The notes: generated from the letters alone by a model not told the origin. Shown: positions 8,381-17,425, counted from the first letter of the stretch. The stretch is 64,000 bases of DNA from Singulisphaera acidiphila DSM 18658 (GCF_000242455.2 NC_019892.1:9310744-9374743), one strand, 5' to 3'. A program made the numbers and translations.

Positions 8381-11377
8381 ATGTTGAAGATGGCTGACGG
8401 CCTCTGGTGGGTCCCAACAATCCTCAAAAGCATCGCCGACGCCGTCATCGTCGGCGGTGTCGACGGTTGCGTTACATTCATGAATCCCGCGGCCGAGACG
8501 CTCACAGGGCGCACGCTTGAGTGGGCGGAGGGAAAATGCATCTCCGAAGTTTTTCCGCTTTTTGATGAGGAAACCGGAAGGGACGTCGAACCGCCGCAAC
8601 CGATCGCCGCCTGGGAACTCCAATCGGTCGACCTGCCGAAACGGCTACTGCTGCGCACCAAGTTGGGAACCTTGATCCCCATCGAGCAAACCACTTCACC
8701 CATCGAAGAGAATGGAATCATCCTCGGTACAGTTGTCGTCTTCCGTGATGTGAGCGAGCAGCGCCGTCATGAGGAGTCGCTCCGACGGCGCAACGAGCGG
8801 CTTCAAATCCTGTCCGACGCCACCGGCAAACTTCTCTCAAACGACCATCCCGAGGCCATGGTCACCCGACTCTTTGAGACCGTCTCGAGGCATCTCGGGC
8901 TCGACGCCTACTTTCACTTCATGGTGAACCCCGAGGCCGACGGCCTGCAACTCGACTCGTGCACGGGGATCTCCGAAGCCGAGGCCCAAGGCATCAAAAG
9001 CCTCCATTTTGGCGAGGCTGTCTGCGGCACCGTCGCCCTCCTCAAAAAGCCCATCGTCGCGACCGATATTCAGAACTCCACTGACGAAAAAGTTCAGGTT
9101 GCGAAAAGCTTTGGCCTTCGTGCCTACGCCTGCAATCCCCTCATGGCGGGCGACCGTCTGATCGGCACCCTCTCGTTTGCGACCCGAAATCGAGATCGTT
9201 TCAGTGACGATGAGCTCGAATTCCTCGAGGCGGTCTGCCACTCCGTCGCTCTCGCCAAAGAGCGGCAGCGGCTCATGAACGAAGAACGCGAGCGGGCCGA
9301 CCGGCACGAACGGAGCGCGCAGGCGCTGATCCAGAGCGAGTATGAGCTTCGCTACGCCCTCGAGGTCGGCAGGCTCGGGAGCTGGCACGTCGATTTTCCC
9401 AGCAAGGAGGTGCGGTGCTCGGCACGCTGCAAGGCCGACTTCGGCCGGGGGGCGGACGATCCATTTACATACAATGATTTTCTTGACTGCCTTCATGCCG
9501 ATGACCGAAAAACCGTCATCGAACGGATCGAACAAGCGTTCGCCACCGGCGTGGATTATGAAGCGGAATACCGCGTCTACTGGCCTGACGGCAGCCTGCA
9601 CTGGATCTCCGCCCGTGGCCGGCCGATCGACCACCCCAACGAGCCGACCCTGGGCTTGGTCGGGCTCACGCTCGACATCACCGACCGCAAACGGAACGAA
9701 GCCCTCCTCGAACAGCAAAAGCACATTCTCGAATTGGTGGTCCTCGACTCGAGCCTCTCCGAAGTGCTCGACGCGCTCTGCCGGATGATCGAGAAGCAGT
9801 TTGAAGCGGAGGAGATGCACGCGTCGATCCTCCTGCTCGACCCCGACGGCGTCCACCTCGGGTACGGCGTCGCGCCGACGCTTCCGAAAGCCTACAGTGA
9901 GGCGATCGTCGGCCTCGCCATCGGCCCCACCGTCGGCTCCTGTGGGACGGCGGCCTTTCTCAAGAAGCCGGTCTATGTGAGCGACATCGCCAACGACCCG
10001 CTCTGGACCGATTTCGCGGAACTGGCGCTGGCTCACGGACTCCGGGCATGCTGGTCGCACCCCATTCTCTCGAGCAACGACACGGTGCTCGGCACGGTGG
10101 CGATGTACTACCGCCACCCACGGCAACCGAGGGCGAATGATCTCCAACTGATCGACATCGTCACCCGCATGGCGACCATCGCCATCGAGCGAAAGCAGTT
10201 CGAGAATGAGTTGCACCAGCGCAACGCTCAACTGATCGACGCGGACCGCCGCAAGAACGAATTCCTGGCCATGCTCGCTCACGAACTGAGAAATCCGCTT
10301 TCTTCGATCGGCAACGCCGCGCAACTCCTCAGGGAGGACCAGAGCGGCGAGCATCGCGACTGGGCCAACGAGGTCCTCGACCGCCAGGTGAAGCATCTCG
10401 CTCGCCTCATCGACGACCTGCTCGACGTCTCACGGTTGACCCATGGAAAGATCGAATTGCAACGCCAGACGATCGACGCTTCGATCGTCCTGGATCAGGC
10501 CGTGGAAGCCGTCAGGCCGACCATCGAGCAGCGGGGACAGAAACTCACCATTTCTGCATCTCGAGAGCCCTTGCCGGTTCACGCAGACCCGCTACGTCTT
10601 GAACAGATCATCACAAATCTGCTCACAAATGCCGCCAAATACACCCCGGAAGGGGGCCGGATCGCCGTGGCCGCCGCGCGCCTGGATGAAACCATCGTTC
10701 TCTCCGTCAAGGACAATGGTGTCGGGATTTCTCCCGAACGCATTCCCCAGATGTTCGAGCTATTTACCCAAGGCGATCGCACCCTGGCCCGCTCGGAAGG
10801 GGGGCTGGGAATCGGGCTCACCATCGTGAAGACCCTGGTTGAGATGCATGGCGGAACCGTCACGGCGGCGAGCAACGGCCCAGGGCAGGGAAGCACATTC
10901 CGTGTTACCCTTCCCGCCGCTTCCCCGGAGATCCAGTCGGCTCGAACTCCCGGGGCGACCAAGACCATGACCGCAACCGGGACGGACCGGAACAGGCAAG
11001 GCCGACGCCTGCTGGTGGTCGACGACAACGAAGACACGGTGAGAAGCATGGCACGACTGCTCCGGCTCAAAGGCCACGAAGTCGCCACCGCCACGACCGG
11101 CGTCGAGGCCGTCGAACGGGTGGGCGACTTCAGGCCGGAGATCGTGCTGCTCGATATCGGACTCCCCGGCATGGACGGCTATCAGGTCGCCCAGAAACTC
11201 CGCGCCGAGAAAGGGCACGAAGACCTCCTCATCATCGCCATTTCGGGTTACGGTCAGGACGAAGATCGCCGGCGAACGGCAAGCGCAGGCTTCGATCACC
11301 ACCTGGTGAAACCGATCGACCACGACGCTCTGCTCACCCTGATCGGTCGTTCATGCGAACGGAATCCGACGCGGTGA
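8381..11377 (+). CDS. Hybrid sensor histidine kinase with PAS-GAF-PAS-GAF input and C-terminal receiver
   Basis: A 998-residue soluble sensor kinase. Domains in order: PAS at about 10-130 (ADAVIVGGVDGCVTFMNPAA), GAF at about 155-305, a PAS_3-type domain at about 320-440 (GRLGSWHVDFPSK), a second GAF at about 455-605, HisKA at about 625-690 with phosphoacceptor H634 in LAHELRNPLSS, HATPase_c at about 735-850 (N-box TNLLTNAAKY, G1 DNGVGIS, G2 GLGIGL), and a receiver at about 880-998 with D925 in LLDIGLPGMDGYQ. There are no transmembrane segments, so it probably senses a cytoplasmic ligand or redox cue. No separate output regulator is adjacent; the gene stands alone between divergent and codirectional neighbours. 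The final receiver could pass the phosphate through an unlinked phosphotransfer protein. Confidence 0.93.
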   Translation: MLKMADGLWWVPTILKSIADAVIVGGVDGCVTFMNPAAETLTGRTLEWAEGKCISEVFPLFDEETGRDVEPPQPIAAWELQSVDLPKRLLLRTKLGTLIPIEQTTSPIEENGIILGTVVVFRDVSEQRRHEESLRRRNERLQILSDATGKLLSNDHPEAMVTRLFETVSRHLGLDAYFHFMVNPEADGLQLDSCTGISEAEAQGIKSLHFGEAVCGTVALLKKPIVATDIQNSTDEKVQVAKSFGLRAYACNPLMAGDRLIGTLSFATRNRDRFSDDELEFLEAVCHSVALAKERQRLMNEERERADRHERSAQALIQSEYELRYALEVGRLGSWHVDFPSKEVRCSARCKADFGRGADDPFTYNDFLDCLHADDRKTVIERIEQAFATGVDYEAEYRVYWPDGSLHWISARGRPIDHPNEPTLGLVGLTLDITDRKRNEALLEQQKHILELVVLDSSLSEVLDALCRMIEKQFEAEEMHASILLLDPDGVHLGYGVAPTLPKAYSEAIVGLAIGPTVGSCGTAAFLKKPVYVSDIANDPLWTDFAELALAHGLRACWSHPILSSNDTVLGTVAMYYRHPRQPRANDLQLIDIVTRMATIAIERKQFENELHQRNAQLIDADRRKNEFLAMLAHELRNPLSSIGNAAQLLREDQSGEHRDWANEVLDRQVKHLARLIDDLLDVSRLTHGKIELQRQTIDASIVLDQAVEAVRPTIEQRGQKLTISASREPLPVHADPLRLEQIITNLLTNAAKYTPEGGRIAVAAARLDETIVLSVKDNGVGISPERIPQMFELFTQGDRTLARSEGGLGIGLTIVKTLVEMHGGTVTAASNGPGQGSTFRVTLPAASPEIQSARTPGATKTMTATGTDRNRQGRRLLVVDDNEDTVRSMARLLRLKGHEVATATTGVEAVERVGDFRPEIVLLDIGLPGMDGYQVAQKLRAEKGHEDLLIIAISGYGQDEDRRRTASAGFDHHLVKPIDHDALLTLIGRSCERNPTR

Positions 11378-11533
11378 AACCAACCGAACGTTCTTCGGTC
11401 CCCTGCATGGCTCCCATTCTGGGCCAGCGCATTCAACCAAATTACCCTTGACGGCCGATCGGAGATCGATCATTTTTTCACTACCCCCAACTGGTTTGAT
11501 CTAGCGAGTCGTCATCCAAGGAAGGCAACGATC

Positions 11534-12424
11534 ATGGAGCGGTCGATTCTCACCAGGTTTGCTCCTCTCTTCTGCATCGCGCTCACACTGTTTGGAGTCC
11601 CCCGCTCATCGGCCCGCGCCGACATCATTCCCGGCTACACCGTCACCGACCTGGGTACGGGAACAGCCCAGGTTTCGACCGACGCGGACGGCAACGGGAT
11701 CGTCATCGCCCCCGATGGCCAGAGAACCTACACGTTCCCGAACACGAACAACCATCTGGCAAATCTGCAATCCGTCCTCCCGCTGGTCCCGCCGCTGAAT
11801 AACGCTCCCATCTACAATCCCATGACTTATGGGGATCCCAACAACGCTTACAGCCGAACTGAGGATGGATTCCTCAACCAGAACGGCCTGTTTGTGGGGA
11901 GAAACATTTATGGCGTAGCCGGCCACGCGGCAGGAGCCGGCAGCGTGGTTTTTGCGTCTCAGCGTCAATCCGACGGCTCGTTCGGCTCCCTGAACATCCT
12001 CTGGGGCTCGCCCAACAACTATTCCACCAGCGGGCAAATCGCCGAGGCCAAGTTCCTTAACAATCAGGATCAGGTCCTCGGCATGGGGGGAGTTCCCTAC
12101 GGACCGAACAGTTACTACGCGAAGAATTTCTATCTTTTCGATATGAAGTCGAATACCAGGACGGACCTGAAGGAATTGCTGCCAAGCTGGCAGCTCGATT
12201 CCGAACTCGGCCTCGACGATCAAGGACGGATACTCCTGTTCGCTCATCAATGGGATCAGCAGTCGGGGGCTCAATATCACTCCCTCCTCCTCACTCCCTC
12301 CAACCTGCTCCTTTCGGATCCCGTCACGGTTCCCGAGCCAACGTCGCTCGCCACGCTCATGCTTGGCATGGGTTACCTGGTTTTCCGTCGCTCCCGTCGT
12401 CATGAGGCGCAGGGAGCGTGCTGA
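11534..12424 (+). CDS. PEP-CTERM sorting domain protein
   Basis: A 296-residue exported protein. The N-terminus has a signal peptide (ILTRFAPLFCIALTLFGV, cleavage near SARA). The C-terminus carries a PEP-CTERM sorting signal: VPEPTSLATL, a short hydrophobic helix and the basic tail FRRSRR. In this family the tail is recognised by an exosortase and the protein is delivered to the envelope or extracellular matrix. The middle contains extracellular-repeat-like segments (YGVAGHAAGAGSVVFAS, LGLDDQGRILLFAHQW) similar to the HAF-type repeats of such proteins, an assignment I hold loosely. No exosortase is encoded in the window. Function unknown. Confidence 0.8.
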   Translation: MERSILTRFAPLFCIALTLFGVPRSSARADIIPGYTVTDLGTGTAQVSTDADGNGIVIAPDGQRTYTFPNTNNHLANLQSVLPLVPPLNNAPIYNPMTYGDPNNAYSRTEDGFLNQNGLFVGRNIYGVAGHAAGAGSVVFASQRQSDGSFGSLNILWGSPNNYSTSGQIAEAKFLNNQDQVLGMGGVPYGPNSYYAKNFYLFDMKSNTRTDLKELLPSWQLDSELGLDDQGRILLFAHQWDQQSGAQYHSLLLTPSNLLLSDPVTVPEPTSLATLMLGMGYLVFRRSRRHEAQGAC

Positions 12425-12440
12425 GCCCGTCAGGGCTTTT
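12425..12440 (+). terminator. Possible terminator between convergent genes
   Basis: AGCCC-GTC-AGGGCT followed by TTTT directly after the PEP-CTERM gene. The stem is only five or six base pairs, so it is a weak candidate. A second small palindrome around GGCCTTCAGGGCC, just before the convergent gene's end, could serve the other strand. Confidence 0.35.
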
Positions 12441-12477
12441 CCAGCCGAGCATCAGCCGATCCTGAGTCCCACGGCCT

Positions 12478-13719
12478 TCAGGGCCTGATCGGCAACTCCT
12501 GCTGACGCTTCCGCTCTCCCCGGAGCAGCTTCGTCCCTTCACCGGTCAGTCGCAGGTACCAGTCAGCCGGCAACCCATCGTAGGTTGCGAACGGGGCCTG
12601 CGTGGGCGGGGTGTTGCTGACTTTGAAGATCGCGGTGGCCTCATCCACCTCATCGAACATGGCGACATAGGCCATGTCGATCCCAAGGTCCGCAGCCTTG
12701 ACGAACTGTCGCCAGAAGAACTCGCCCCCGAGGCGAGGGACCGTCGCGCCGGTGGCATTCTTGCCCTTCAGGTTCGTCCACCCGAACCCCGGATAGACGA
12801 CCGGGAGATAGGCCATCCCCGCCTTGTTCGCTTCGGCCAGGTCGTCCTTCCAGGAACCGGTAGCGGCCTGCTTGCGTCCCTCGACCTTCGTGGTATTGCC
12901 GACATTCCACGGGCTGATCACGTCGAATCGGCGAAACGCCCGAGCCCACTCGGCATCCGGCTCGGCCCGCCACTGCCACTGGCAGCCGCCGACCAGGGTC
13001 GCTTCATAGCCGGGGACCGTCTTGAACAGGTCGATGATCCGATGCGCGAGCGCCGGGCCGAAGCGGTCGCTATAGAACCCCCAGACGAACACGACCGGCT
13101 TGCCGTCGTGGTGCAGATACCGCTCGTCCCGCGTCACCTTCATCTCGTCCACCAGCCGCTTCCAATCCGAGGCCAGCAGGTCGAAGAGCCGCCCCTCGCG
13201 GACCCCGGAAAGGTCGTAGCAGACGGCGTACACCCGGCCCGTCTTGGCGGCCGAGTCCCGAACGTGGCCGAGAACCCGGTCGAGCGACGGGTCGCGAAGG
13301 CTGACCAGGAACCGTTGCACGAAGACGCCGTCGATCCCATACTGCTCCATCCACTTGAAGTGGCGCTCGACCGTGAGCGGGTGGGCCGAGCTGAACAAGT
13401 GAGCTTGCTGCCCATCCTGGCTGGTGAAGCCAGAGGCCGGGTACTTCTCGTCGTCGCTGGCTTCCGACATATCGGGCCACATCTCGAACGTCAGGCTCTT
13501 GGGAGTGATCCGCGACGAGTCACGGCTCCAGTGCCGCCAGCCCTCGCCCGCCGGGTCGCCCGGCGCCCGGAACCACCCCTGGTATCCGCAAAGGACTTTC
13601 TGCTTCAGGCTCGTCGCGTCGATCAGAGGCCGCTCGACAGGGGGCTCGCCGCCCCACGAGGAGCCGGCCAGCCAGGCCAACAACACCCCGACCCCGATCA
13701 CTTTCCCTGTCTGTTTCAC
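12478..13719 (-). CDS. Secreted glycoside hydrolase family 71/99-like protein
   Basis: About 413 residues from a GTG start (VKQTGKVIGVGVLLAWLAGSSWG), which gives a clean signal peptide and has GGGGGTG upstream; longer in-frame starts would bury that peptide. After cleavage the protein reads LKQKVLCGYQGWFRAPGDPAG, the beginning typical of GH71/99-like xylosidase/endo-mannanase-type barrels. The barrel strands are recognisable (GIDGVFVQRFLV, YAVCYDLSG, KPVVFVWGFYSDRFG, MAYVAMFDEVDEATAIFKV). Acidic residues of the last motif (FDEVDE) are likely in the active site. It would cleave an extracellular glycan; the substrate is unknown. It is divergent from the next gene with about 119 bases between them. 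Confidence 0.78.
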   Translation of the reverse strand: MKQTGKVIGVGVLLAWLAGSSWGGEPPVERPLIDATSLKQKVLCGYQGWFRAPGDPAGEGWRHWSRDSSRITPKSLTFEMWPDMSEASDDEKYPASGFTSQDGQQAHLFSSAHPLTVERHFKWMEQYGIDGVFVQRFLVSLRDPSLDRVLGHVRDSAAKTGRVYAVCYDLSGVREGRLFDLLASDWKRLVDEMKVTRDERYLHHDGKPVVFVWGFYSDRFGPALAHRIIDLFKTVPGYEATLVGGCQWQWRAEPDAEWARAFRRFDVISPWNVGNTTKVEGRKQAATGSWKDDLAEANKAGMAYLPVVYPGFGWTNLKGKNATGATVPRLGGEFFWRQFVKAADLGIDMAYVAMFDEVDEATAIFKVSNTPPTQAPFATYDGLPADWYLRLTGEGTKLLRGERKRQQELPIRP

Positions 13720-13838
13720 GGCGTTCACCCCCGACGGCCCGATCAGGCGATCTGGATTGGTCTCGGACTCGGCGTCTTCACTTCGCCGAACGCCTGGTAT
13801 TATGAGCGAAGAACCGGACGCAAAGGGAGGTAGGAACC

Positions 13839-14141
13839 ATGTCAAACGATTGGGCATTCGCGGAACCCCAGACCCACGCCGTTGTCACCCTCAAACAGAT
13901 CACCGAGGGCGAAGCCCCGATTCTCCTCGTGTTTCACGAGAAGAGCGACGGTGACTGGCTGTTCCTGGACGGAGGCCCGTTCTCCGTCGAGGAGGCGTCG
14001 CTCGTCCCCTTTCAGACGATCGCAACGCTCGACCCCAGCATCGTCGAACTCGCCAAACTCCCCCCCGGGTGGACCGCCAAGCGCTCGGCTCGAGGCGAAC
14101 CCTGGCAGTGTTCCCCTTCCAAAGAACTGCCGGAGGCCTGA
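13839..14141 (+). CDS. Small conserved-looking protein of unknown function
   Basis: A 100-residue acidic cytosolic protein preceded by GGGAGGTAGG, a good ribosome binding site. It contains HAVVTLKQITEGEAPILLV, DGDWLFLDGGPFSVEEA and LPPGWTAKRS. The layout of a short alpha/beta domain with a DGDWLF core is seen in many uncharacterised small bacterial proteins, but I assign no family. It lies between the divergent GH71/99-like gene and the insertion sequence. The downstream IS starts 144 bases after its stop, so the gene itself is intact. Confidence 0.6.
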   Translation: MSNDWAFAEPQTHAVVTLKQITEGEAPILLVFHEKSDGDWLFLDGGPFSVEEASLVPFQTIATLDPSIVELAKLPPGWTAKRSARGEPWQCSPSKELPEA

Positions 14142-14241
14142 TCGATCATCCCCCGCTTCCCTTGCCACGCCAATGGACCGAGCGGACAATGGGATACGAT
14201 TCAAACAAGAATATCCTCATAGCCGGATCGGCCGATTTCCG

Positions 14242-14285
14242 GGAGCCCCGAAGGGGCGGCCGTTAATAGCCAGGGGCGCAAGCCC
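14242..14285. repeat. Left part of dispersed palindromic repeat (family A) split by the IS
   Basis: Reads GGAGCCCCGAAGGGGCGGCC, then GTTAATAGCC and AGGGGCGCAAGCCC. It is the reverse complement of the repeat units at 52.0-52.2 kb. The rest of this copy continues on the other side of the insertion sequence, so the IS entered an existing family A repeat. Confidence 0.85.
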
Positions 14286-14312
14286 TTATCCTTACCAAGA
14301 ACATTCGTACAG
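14274..14312. repeat. IS left end: target duplication plus inverted repeat
   Basis: The 12-bp target-site duplication GGGCGCAAGCCC is followed by the left inverted repeat, which begins TTATCCTTACCAAGAAC. Over the outer 27 bases 22 match the right end. The target duplication is itself part of the palindromic family A repeat. Confidence 0.9.
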
Positions 14313-15848
14313 AATCCAGGGTTTCCCCCCTGCTTTTTTCGGGCAATCTGGCATAGTCAATGCTTCTCTTGACCCACCCGCCGGTCTGACGGCCCGGGTC
14401 AAGGTACCCTGGCTTGCTCGGATGCTCATCATGAGTCCCACACTGACCGACCCTGAGGCTTGGGCCCAAGCCAATTTCGCCGGTGCCGATCTGGGCGACA
14501 AACGCCGAGAAACGCGGCTGATCCGACTCGCCACGCAAATCGCCGTGGATTCCTCGGCCAGTCTTCCGAAAGCGACGGGCAATTGGGACGACCTCAGGGC
14601 CGCTTATCGCCTGCTCGACTCCTCGGCCGTCAACTTCCGGGCGATTGCCGAGCCGCATTGGCGTTCGATCCGGGAAACCAGCCCCGAGATGGCCCTGATC
14701 CTTGACGACACCACCGAGATTGATTTCGGATGCACCCGACAGATTCAAGGCGTGGGGCCCGTTGGTACGGGCACGGGTCAGGGCTTCATGATCCACTCCG
14801 GATTGATGGTCTCCCACAAGGACGAGGTCGTCTACGGCCTCGCAGGCCAAATTCTCTTTCATCGCAAACCGGTTCCCAAGGGGGAGAGTCGGACGCAACG
14901 CCGCAAACGCGATCGCGAGTCGGAGGTCTGGGGAAAACTCATCGAACTGATCGGTTCCCCGCCCCAAAACACACGCTGGGTTCACGTCATGGACCGTGGA
15001 TCCGACGATTTCGAGGTCTATTGCCGCGCCCAGCGTCAGGGCGTCGATTGGGTCGGACGGGTCAAGAGCCTGCATCGACGCGTTCAGGGTGCCGATGGTC
15101 TCGAACGCCCGTTGCAGGAGGAACTCGAATCGGCACCGCAAGCGGGTTGCTTCACGCTCAAGCTGCGGGCTCGTCCCGGATTGTCGGCGCGAACCGCCAA
15201 GCTCACCGTCACGTTCGTGCGGGCGACGATGCTCGTACCGCGGCAGCCCGCGGACTCGCTGAAGGGTCTCGATCCGCAACCGATTGCGCAATACGTGGTG
15301 TGTGTGCGTGAGATCGATCCGCCCGCCTCGGTCAAAGAACCGATCGAATGGGTGCTGTACACTTCTCTAGAAGTGGCCTGCCTGGAGGATGCGTTGCAGA
15401 TCATTTCCTATTATGAAAAGAGATGGCTGATCGAAGAATGGCACAAAGCGTTGAAATCGGGTTGCAGTGTAGCCGATCATCAACTCAAGGCGAGCCATCG
15501 GCTGGAGGCGCTGACGGGCCTGCTGTCAGTGGTGGCGGTACGGCTCTTGCAGTTGAAAGGGATCGCCCGATCGGAACCGGAGCGGCCGGCGATCGAAGTT
15601 GCCCCGCCAAAATATGTGGCCGTGCTCCGCGCGTTTCGGCGAGCGACTGAGGTGTTGCCATGGGGAGCGTATCAGTTTTTTCGGGAGTTGGCGAAACTCG
15701 GGGGATTCCTGGGACGGAAGGGGGACGGTGAGCCGGGATGGCAAACGATCTGGAGGGGATGGATGAAGCTCCAAGCGATGGTTCAGGGGGCTGAGCTGGA
15801 CCTTCGCTTGGAGTAGCATTACTGCGCAAACGTTCTTGGTAAGGACAA
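14286..15848 (+). mobile_element. Complete IS4-family (IS50/Tn5-like) insertion sequence, 1563 bp
   Basis: Bounded by 27-bp imperfect inverted repeats (TTATCCTTACCAAGAAC at the left; the right end read inward is TTGTCCTTACCAAGAAC) and by a perfect 12-bp direct duplication, GGGCGCAAGCCC, on both sides. It carries one intact transposase. The perfect duplication and open transposase indicate a recent insertion. The target is a copy of a dispersed palindromic repeat that occurs elsewhere in the window uninterrupted. IS4-family elements usually make 9-12 bp duplications, consistent with this. Confidence 0.93.
14431..15816 (+). CDS. IS4-family transposase (IS50/Tn5-like)
   Basis: A 461-residue DDE transposase. 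The N-terminus (WAQANFAGADLGDKRRETRLIRLA) matches the Tn5-type DNA-binding domain. The catalytic residues are visible as LILDDTTEIDF (first Asp), VMDRGSDDFEVY (second Asp) and the YEKRWLIEEWHKALKSGC segment with the Y-(2)-R-(3)-E-(6)-K signature of IS4 elements (third, Glu). I start at MSPTLTDPEAW; an ATG nine bases upstream is also possible. The frame stays open far upstream, but that part runs outside the element. The gene is intact with a stop 32 bases before the right end. Confidence 0.93.
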   Translation: MSPTLTDPEAWAQANFAGADLGDKRRETRLIRLATQIAVDSSASLPKATGNWDDLRAAYRLLDSSAVNFRAIAEPHWRSIRETSPEMALILDDTTEIDFGCTRQIQGVGPVGTGTGQGFMIHSGLMVSHKDEVVYGLAGQILFHRKPVPKGESRTQRRKRDRESEVWGKLIELIGSPPQNTRWVHVMDRGSDDFEVYCRAQRQGVDWVGRVKSLHRRVQGADGLERPLQEELESAPQAGCFTLKLRARPGLSARTAKLTVTFVRATMLVPRQPADSLKGLDPQPIAQYVVCVREIDPPASVKEPIEWVLYTSLEVACLEDALQIISYYEKRWLIEEWHKALKSGCSVADHQLKASHRLEALTGLLSVVAVRLLQLKGIARSEPERPAIEVAPPKYVAVLRAFRRATEVLPWGAYQFFRELAKLGGFLGRKGDGEPGWQTIWRGWMKLQAMVQGAELDLRLE

Positions 15849-15860
15849 GGGCGCAAGCCC
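15822..15860. repeat. IS right end: inverted repeat plus target duplication
   Basis: The right inverted repeat ends ...CGTTCTTGGTAAGGACAA, followed by the second copy of the duplication GGGCGCAAGCCC, identical to the left one. Confidence 0.9.
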
Positions 15861-16024
15861 CTGGATGTGATCCAACAAAAAATATCTTCATTATCTTGCT
15901 ACTCTCCCCGCCGCGGCTGGCGGGCCGATGGCCCGCCAGCCGCGGCGGGGAGAGTGGCGCATGGCCTCGAGAAATTCCCCAGGGCTTGCGCCCTGGGCTA
16001 GAAACGGTCGCCCCTCCGGGGCTG
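15849..16024. repeat. Right part of family A repeat with a 26-bp perfect hairpin
   Basis: Continues the repeat split by the IS. It contains arms at 15901-15926 and 15930-15955 that are perfect reverse complements with a three-base loop (GAT). This is followed by the AGGGCTTGCGCCCT palindrome and GGTCGCCCCTCCGGGGC. In reverse complement it matches the element at 51.8-52.0 kb over its whole length with a few substitutions. Confidence 0.88.
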
Positions 16025-16061
16025 GCAAAGGCCGCCATACCCCTGGCAAGCCTTGAAACGG

Positions 16062-16502
16062 CTAAATCGCCAGCTCGGTCACTCCCCCGAAGAGGTCCAT
16101 CAGGAAAGCACGAACCCCAAGGTCGGGATGGCGGACCTGGATCTGCGACTTGAGGCGTGAGACGACCTCGGCATGCGCCAGGGCTTCGGTTTCATCGTGA
16201 TCCCCGAAGGACAAACCAAGCAGTTTCCGGTAGGCGCCGCACTGGCGGTGCTCAAGGATATAGACTTCCCTGATGTCATGAAGATCCCGGGCTATATCGA
16301 TATGATCCCAGAACGTCTGACCCCAGTGGGGTAGACCGTCATAGCTTGCCCCTAAGGCTGCACCGGCGAGGATGACGTGATCGTAGCGGTTGGTCATCCC
16401 GATGAGGTCCATGAAGGCCACGATCTCATCGAGAAGCCGAAGATCCATACAGCTCAAGAGCAGGATGTTATGGAGCGGAGCGTGAGGGGGACTCGGGATC
16501 AT
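16062..16502 (-). CDS. Beta-carbonic anhydrase-like protein
   Basis: A 146-residue protein with the zinc-site residues of beta-carbonic anhydrases: C18, D20 and R22 in SCMDLR (the C-x-D-x-R motif) and H85/C88 in EHRQCGAY (the H-x-x-C motif). The strand-turn HVILAGAALGA replaces the usual RNAGN-type segment, and the protein is shorter than classical members, so it belongs to a divergent subgroup. Reversible CO2 hydration is the family activity; activity here is inferred. The ATG overlaps the stop codon of the bestrophin gene (TGATG), which implies translational coupling. I use this ATG rather than the TTG one codon earlier. Confidence 0.82.
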   Translation of the reverse strand: MIPSPPHAPLHNILLLSCMDLRLLDEIVAFMDLIGMTNRYDHVILAGAALGASYDGLPHWGQTFWDHIDIARDLHDIREVYILEHRQCGAYRKLLGLSFGDHDETEALAHAEVVSRLKSQIQVRHPDLGVRAFLMDLFGGVTELAI

Positions 16503-17425
16503 CAAGACACCACTCCAGAGATGGGCCGGTGGGATTCCGCCGCCGCGACCTCGCGCGGGCCTAGACCGTCGGTAAGTTCGATCAGGTCGCGTTCGATCGT
16601 CTCGCAGAACCGCTCGAGCGGGAGGTCGTTGGCATCCAGGCCGAACGGGTTCTCGATCTCGACGCCGATCTCTTCAATCCCGAAGAAGGTGTAGGCGACC
16701 AGCAACGAGGCGGGAATGGCCCACCAGCCGTAGGGATTGACAAGGGCAAACGGCAGGGTGAAGCAGTAGAGGACCAGGGCACGCCTGAGGTGAACGACGT
16801 AGACAAACGGGAGCGGCGTCTTGTGAATCCGCTCACAGGCGCCGAAGTAATCCATGAGGAGTTGAACGTTCTGGTCGAGGCTCACGGTGACATAGTCGGA
16901 GATGATCCCACGATCGCGCGCCCGCACCAGGCATTCGCTGATCCGGACGGCGACGGCCAAGGGGATGTCGCCGGACTGAAGCACGGCCTCGACCTCGGCG
17001 GCGGGCAGTCGCTGGGCGATCGCGCCCAACCCGGACGAACCCCGGAGCGAGTTCATCGCGGCGTGGGGAAACGCGATCGTCCAGAGCATCATCTCTTCCA
17101 GAAGCTCACGATCACGACTCAGGAAGACGCGGGAGGCCCGGCCCAGGTTGCGCGTCTCGTTGATGATGCTGCCCCACTGCCGCCTCCCCTCCCAATAGCG
17201 GTCGTAGGAGGCATTGGTGCGGAAGACAAGGAGTAGCCCAAGCGCCACGCCCACCAACATGTGCGTGGTGGGCAGAATCTCCATCGACCGGATCAGATGA
17301 TGGACCGCGACCACCGCCACGGCCCAGACCGCACACGCGGAAACACGGCCGCTGATCTCGTGAACCATCGTCCCCCGGACCGAGAACAGGCTGCGGGTCC
17401 ACTCTCGCTTATTATAATCAATCAT
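16502..17425 (-). CDS. Bestrophin-family anion channel
   Basis: A 307-residue membrane protein of the bestrophin/UPF0187 family, which forms pentameric anion channels permeable to chloride and, in several members, bicarbonate. Hallmarks are the start MIDYNKREWTRSLF, the segment LGLLLVFRTNASYDRYWEGR (TM2 and the R-x-x-x-x-Y-x-R-[FY]-W-E motif) followed by WGSIINETRNLGR, and the late acidic stretch FGIEEIGVEIENPFG. TM helices lie at about 32-48, 58-73, 225-245 and 250-268. It is coupled to the downstream carbonic anhydrase gene by a one-base stop/start overlap. The pairing suggests bicarbonate movement linked to CO2 hydration, but the transported ion is inference. Confidence 0.92.
   Translation of the reverse strand: MIDYNKREWTRSLFSVRGTMVHEISGRVSACAVWAVAVVAVHHLIRSMEILPTTHMLVGVALGLLLVFRTNASYDRYWEGRRQWGSIINETRNLGRASRVFLSRDRELLEEMMLWTIAFPHAAMNSLRGSSGLGAIAQRLPAAEVEAVLQSGDIPLAVAVRISECLVRARDRGIISDYVTVSLDQNVQLLMDYFGACERIHKTPLPFVYVVHLRRALVLYCFTLPFALVNPYGWWAIPASLLVAYTFFGIEEIGVEIENPFGLDANDLPLERFCETIERDLIELTDGLGPREVAAAESHRPISGVVS

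Noticed and set aside
13882..14430. Long upstream extension of the transposase frame (open from 13882)
   Set aside because: It crosses the IS boundary, the target duplication and another gene; IS50-like transposases begin near the chosen ATG.
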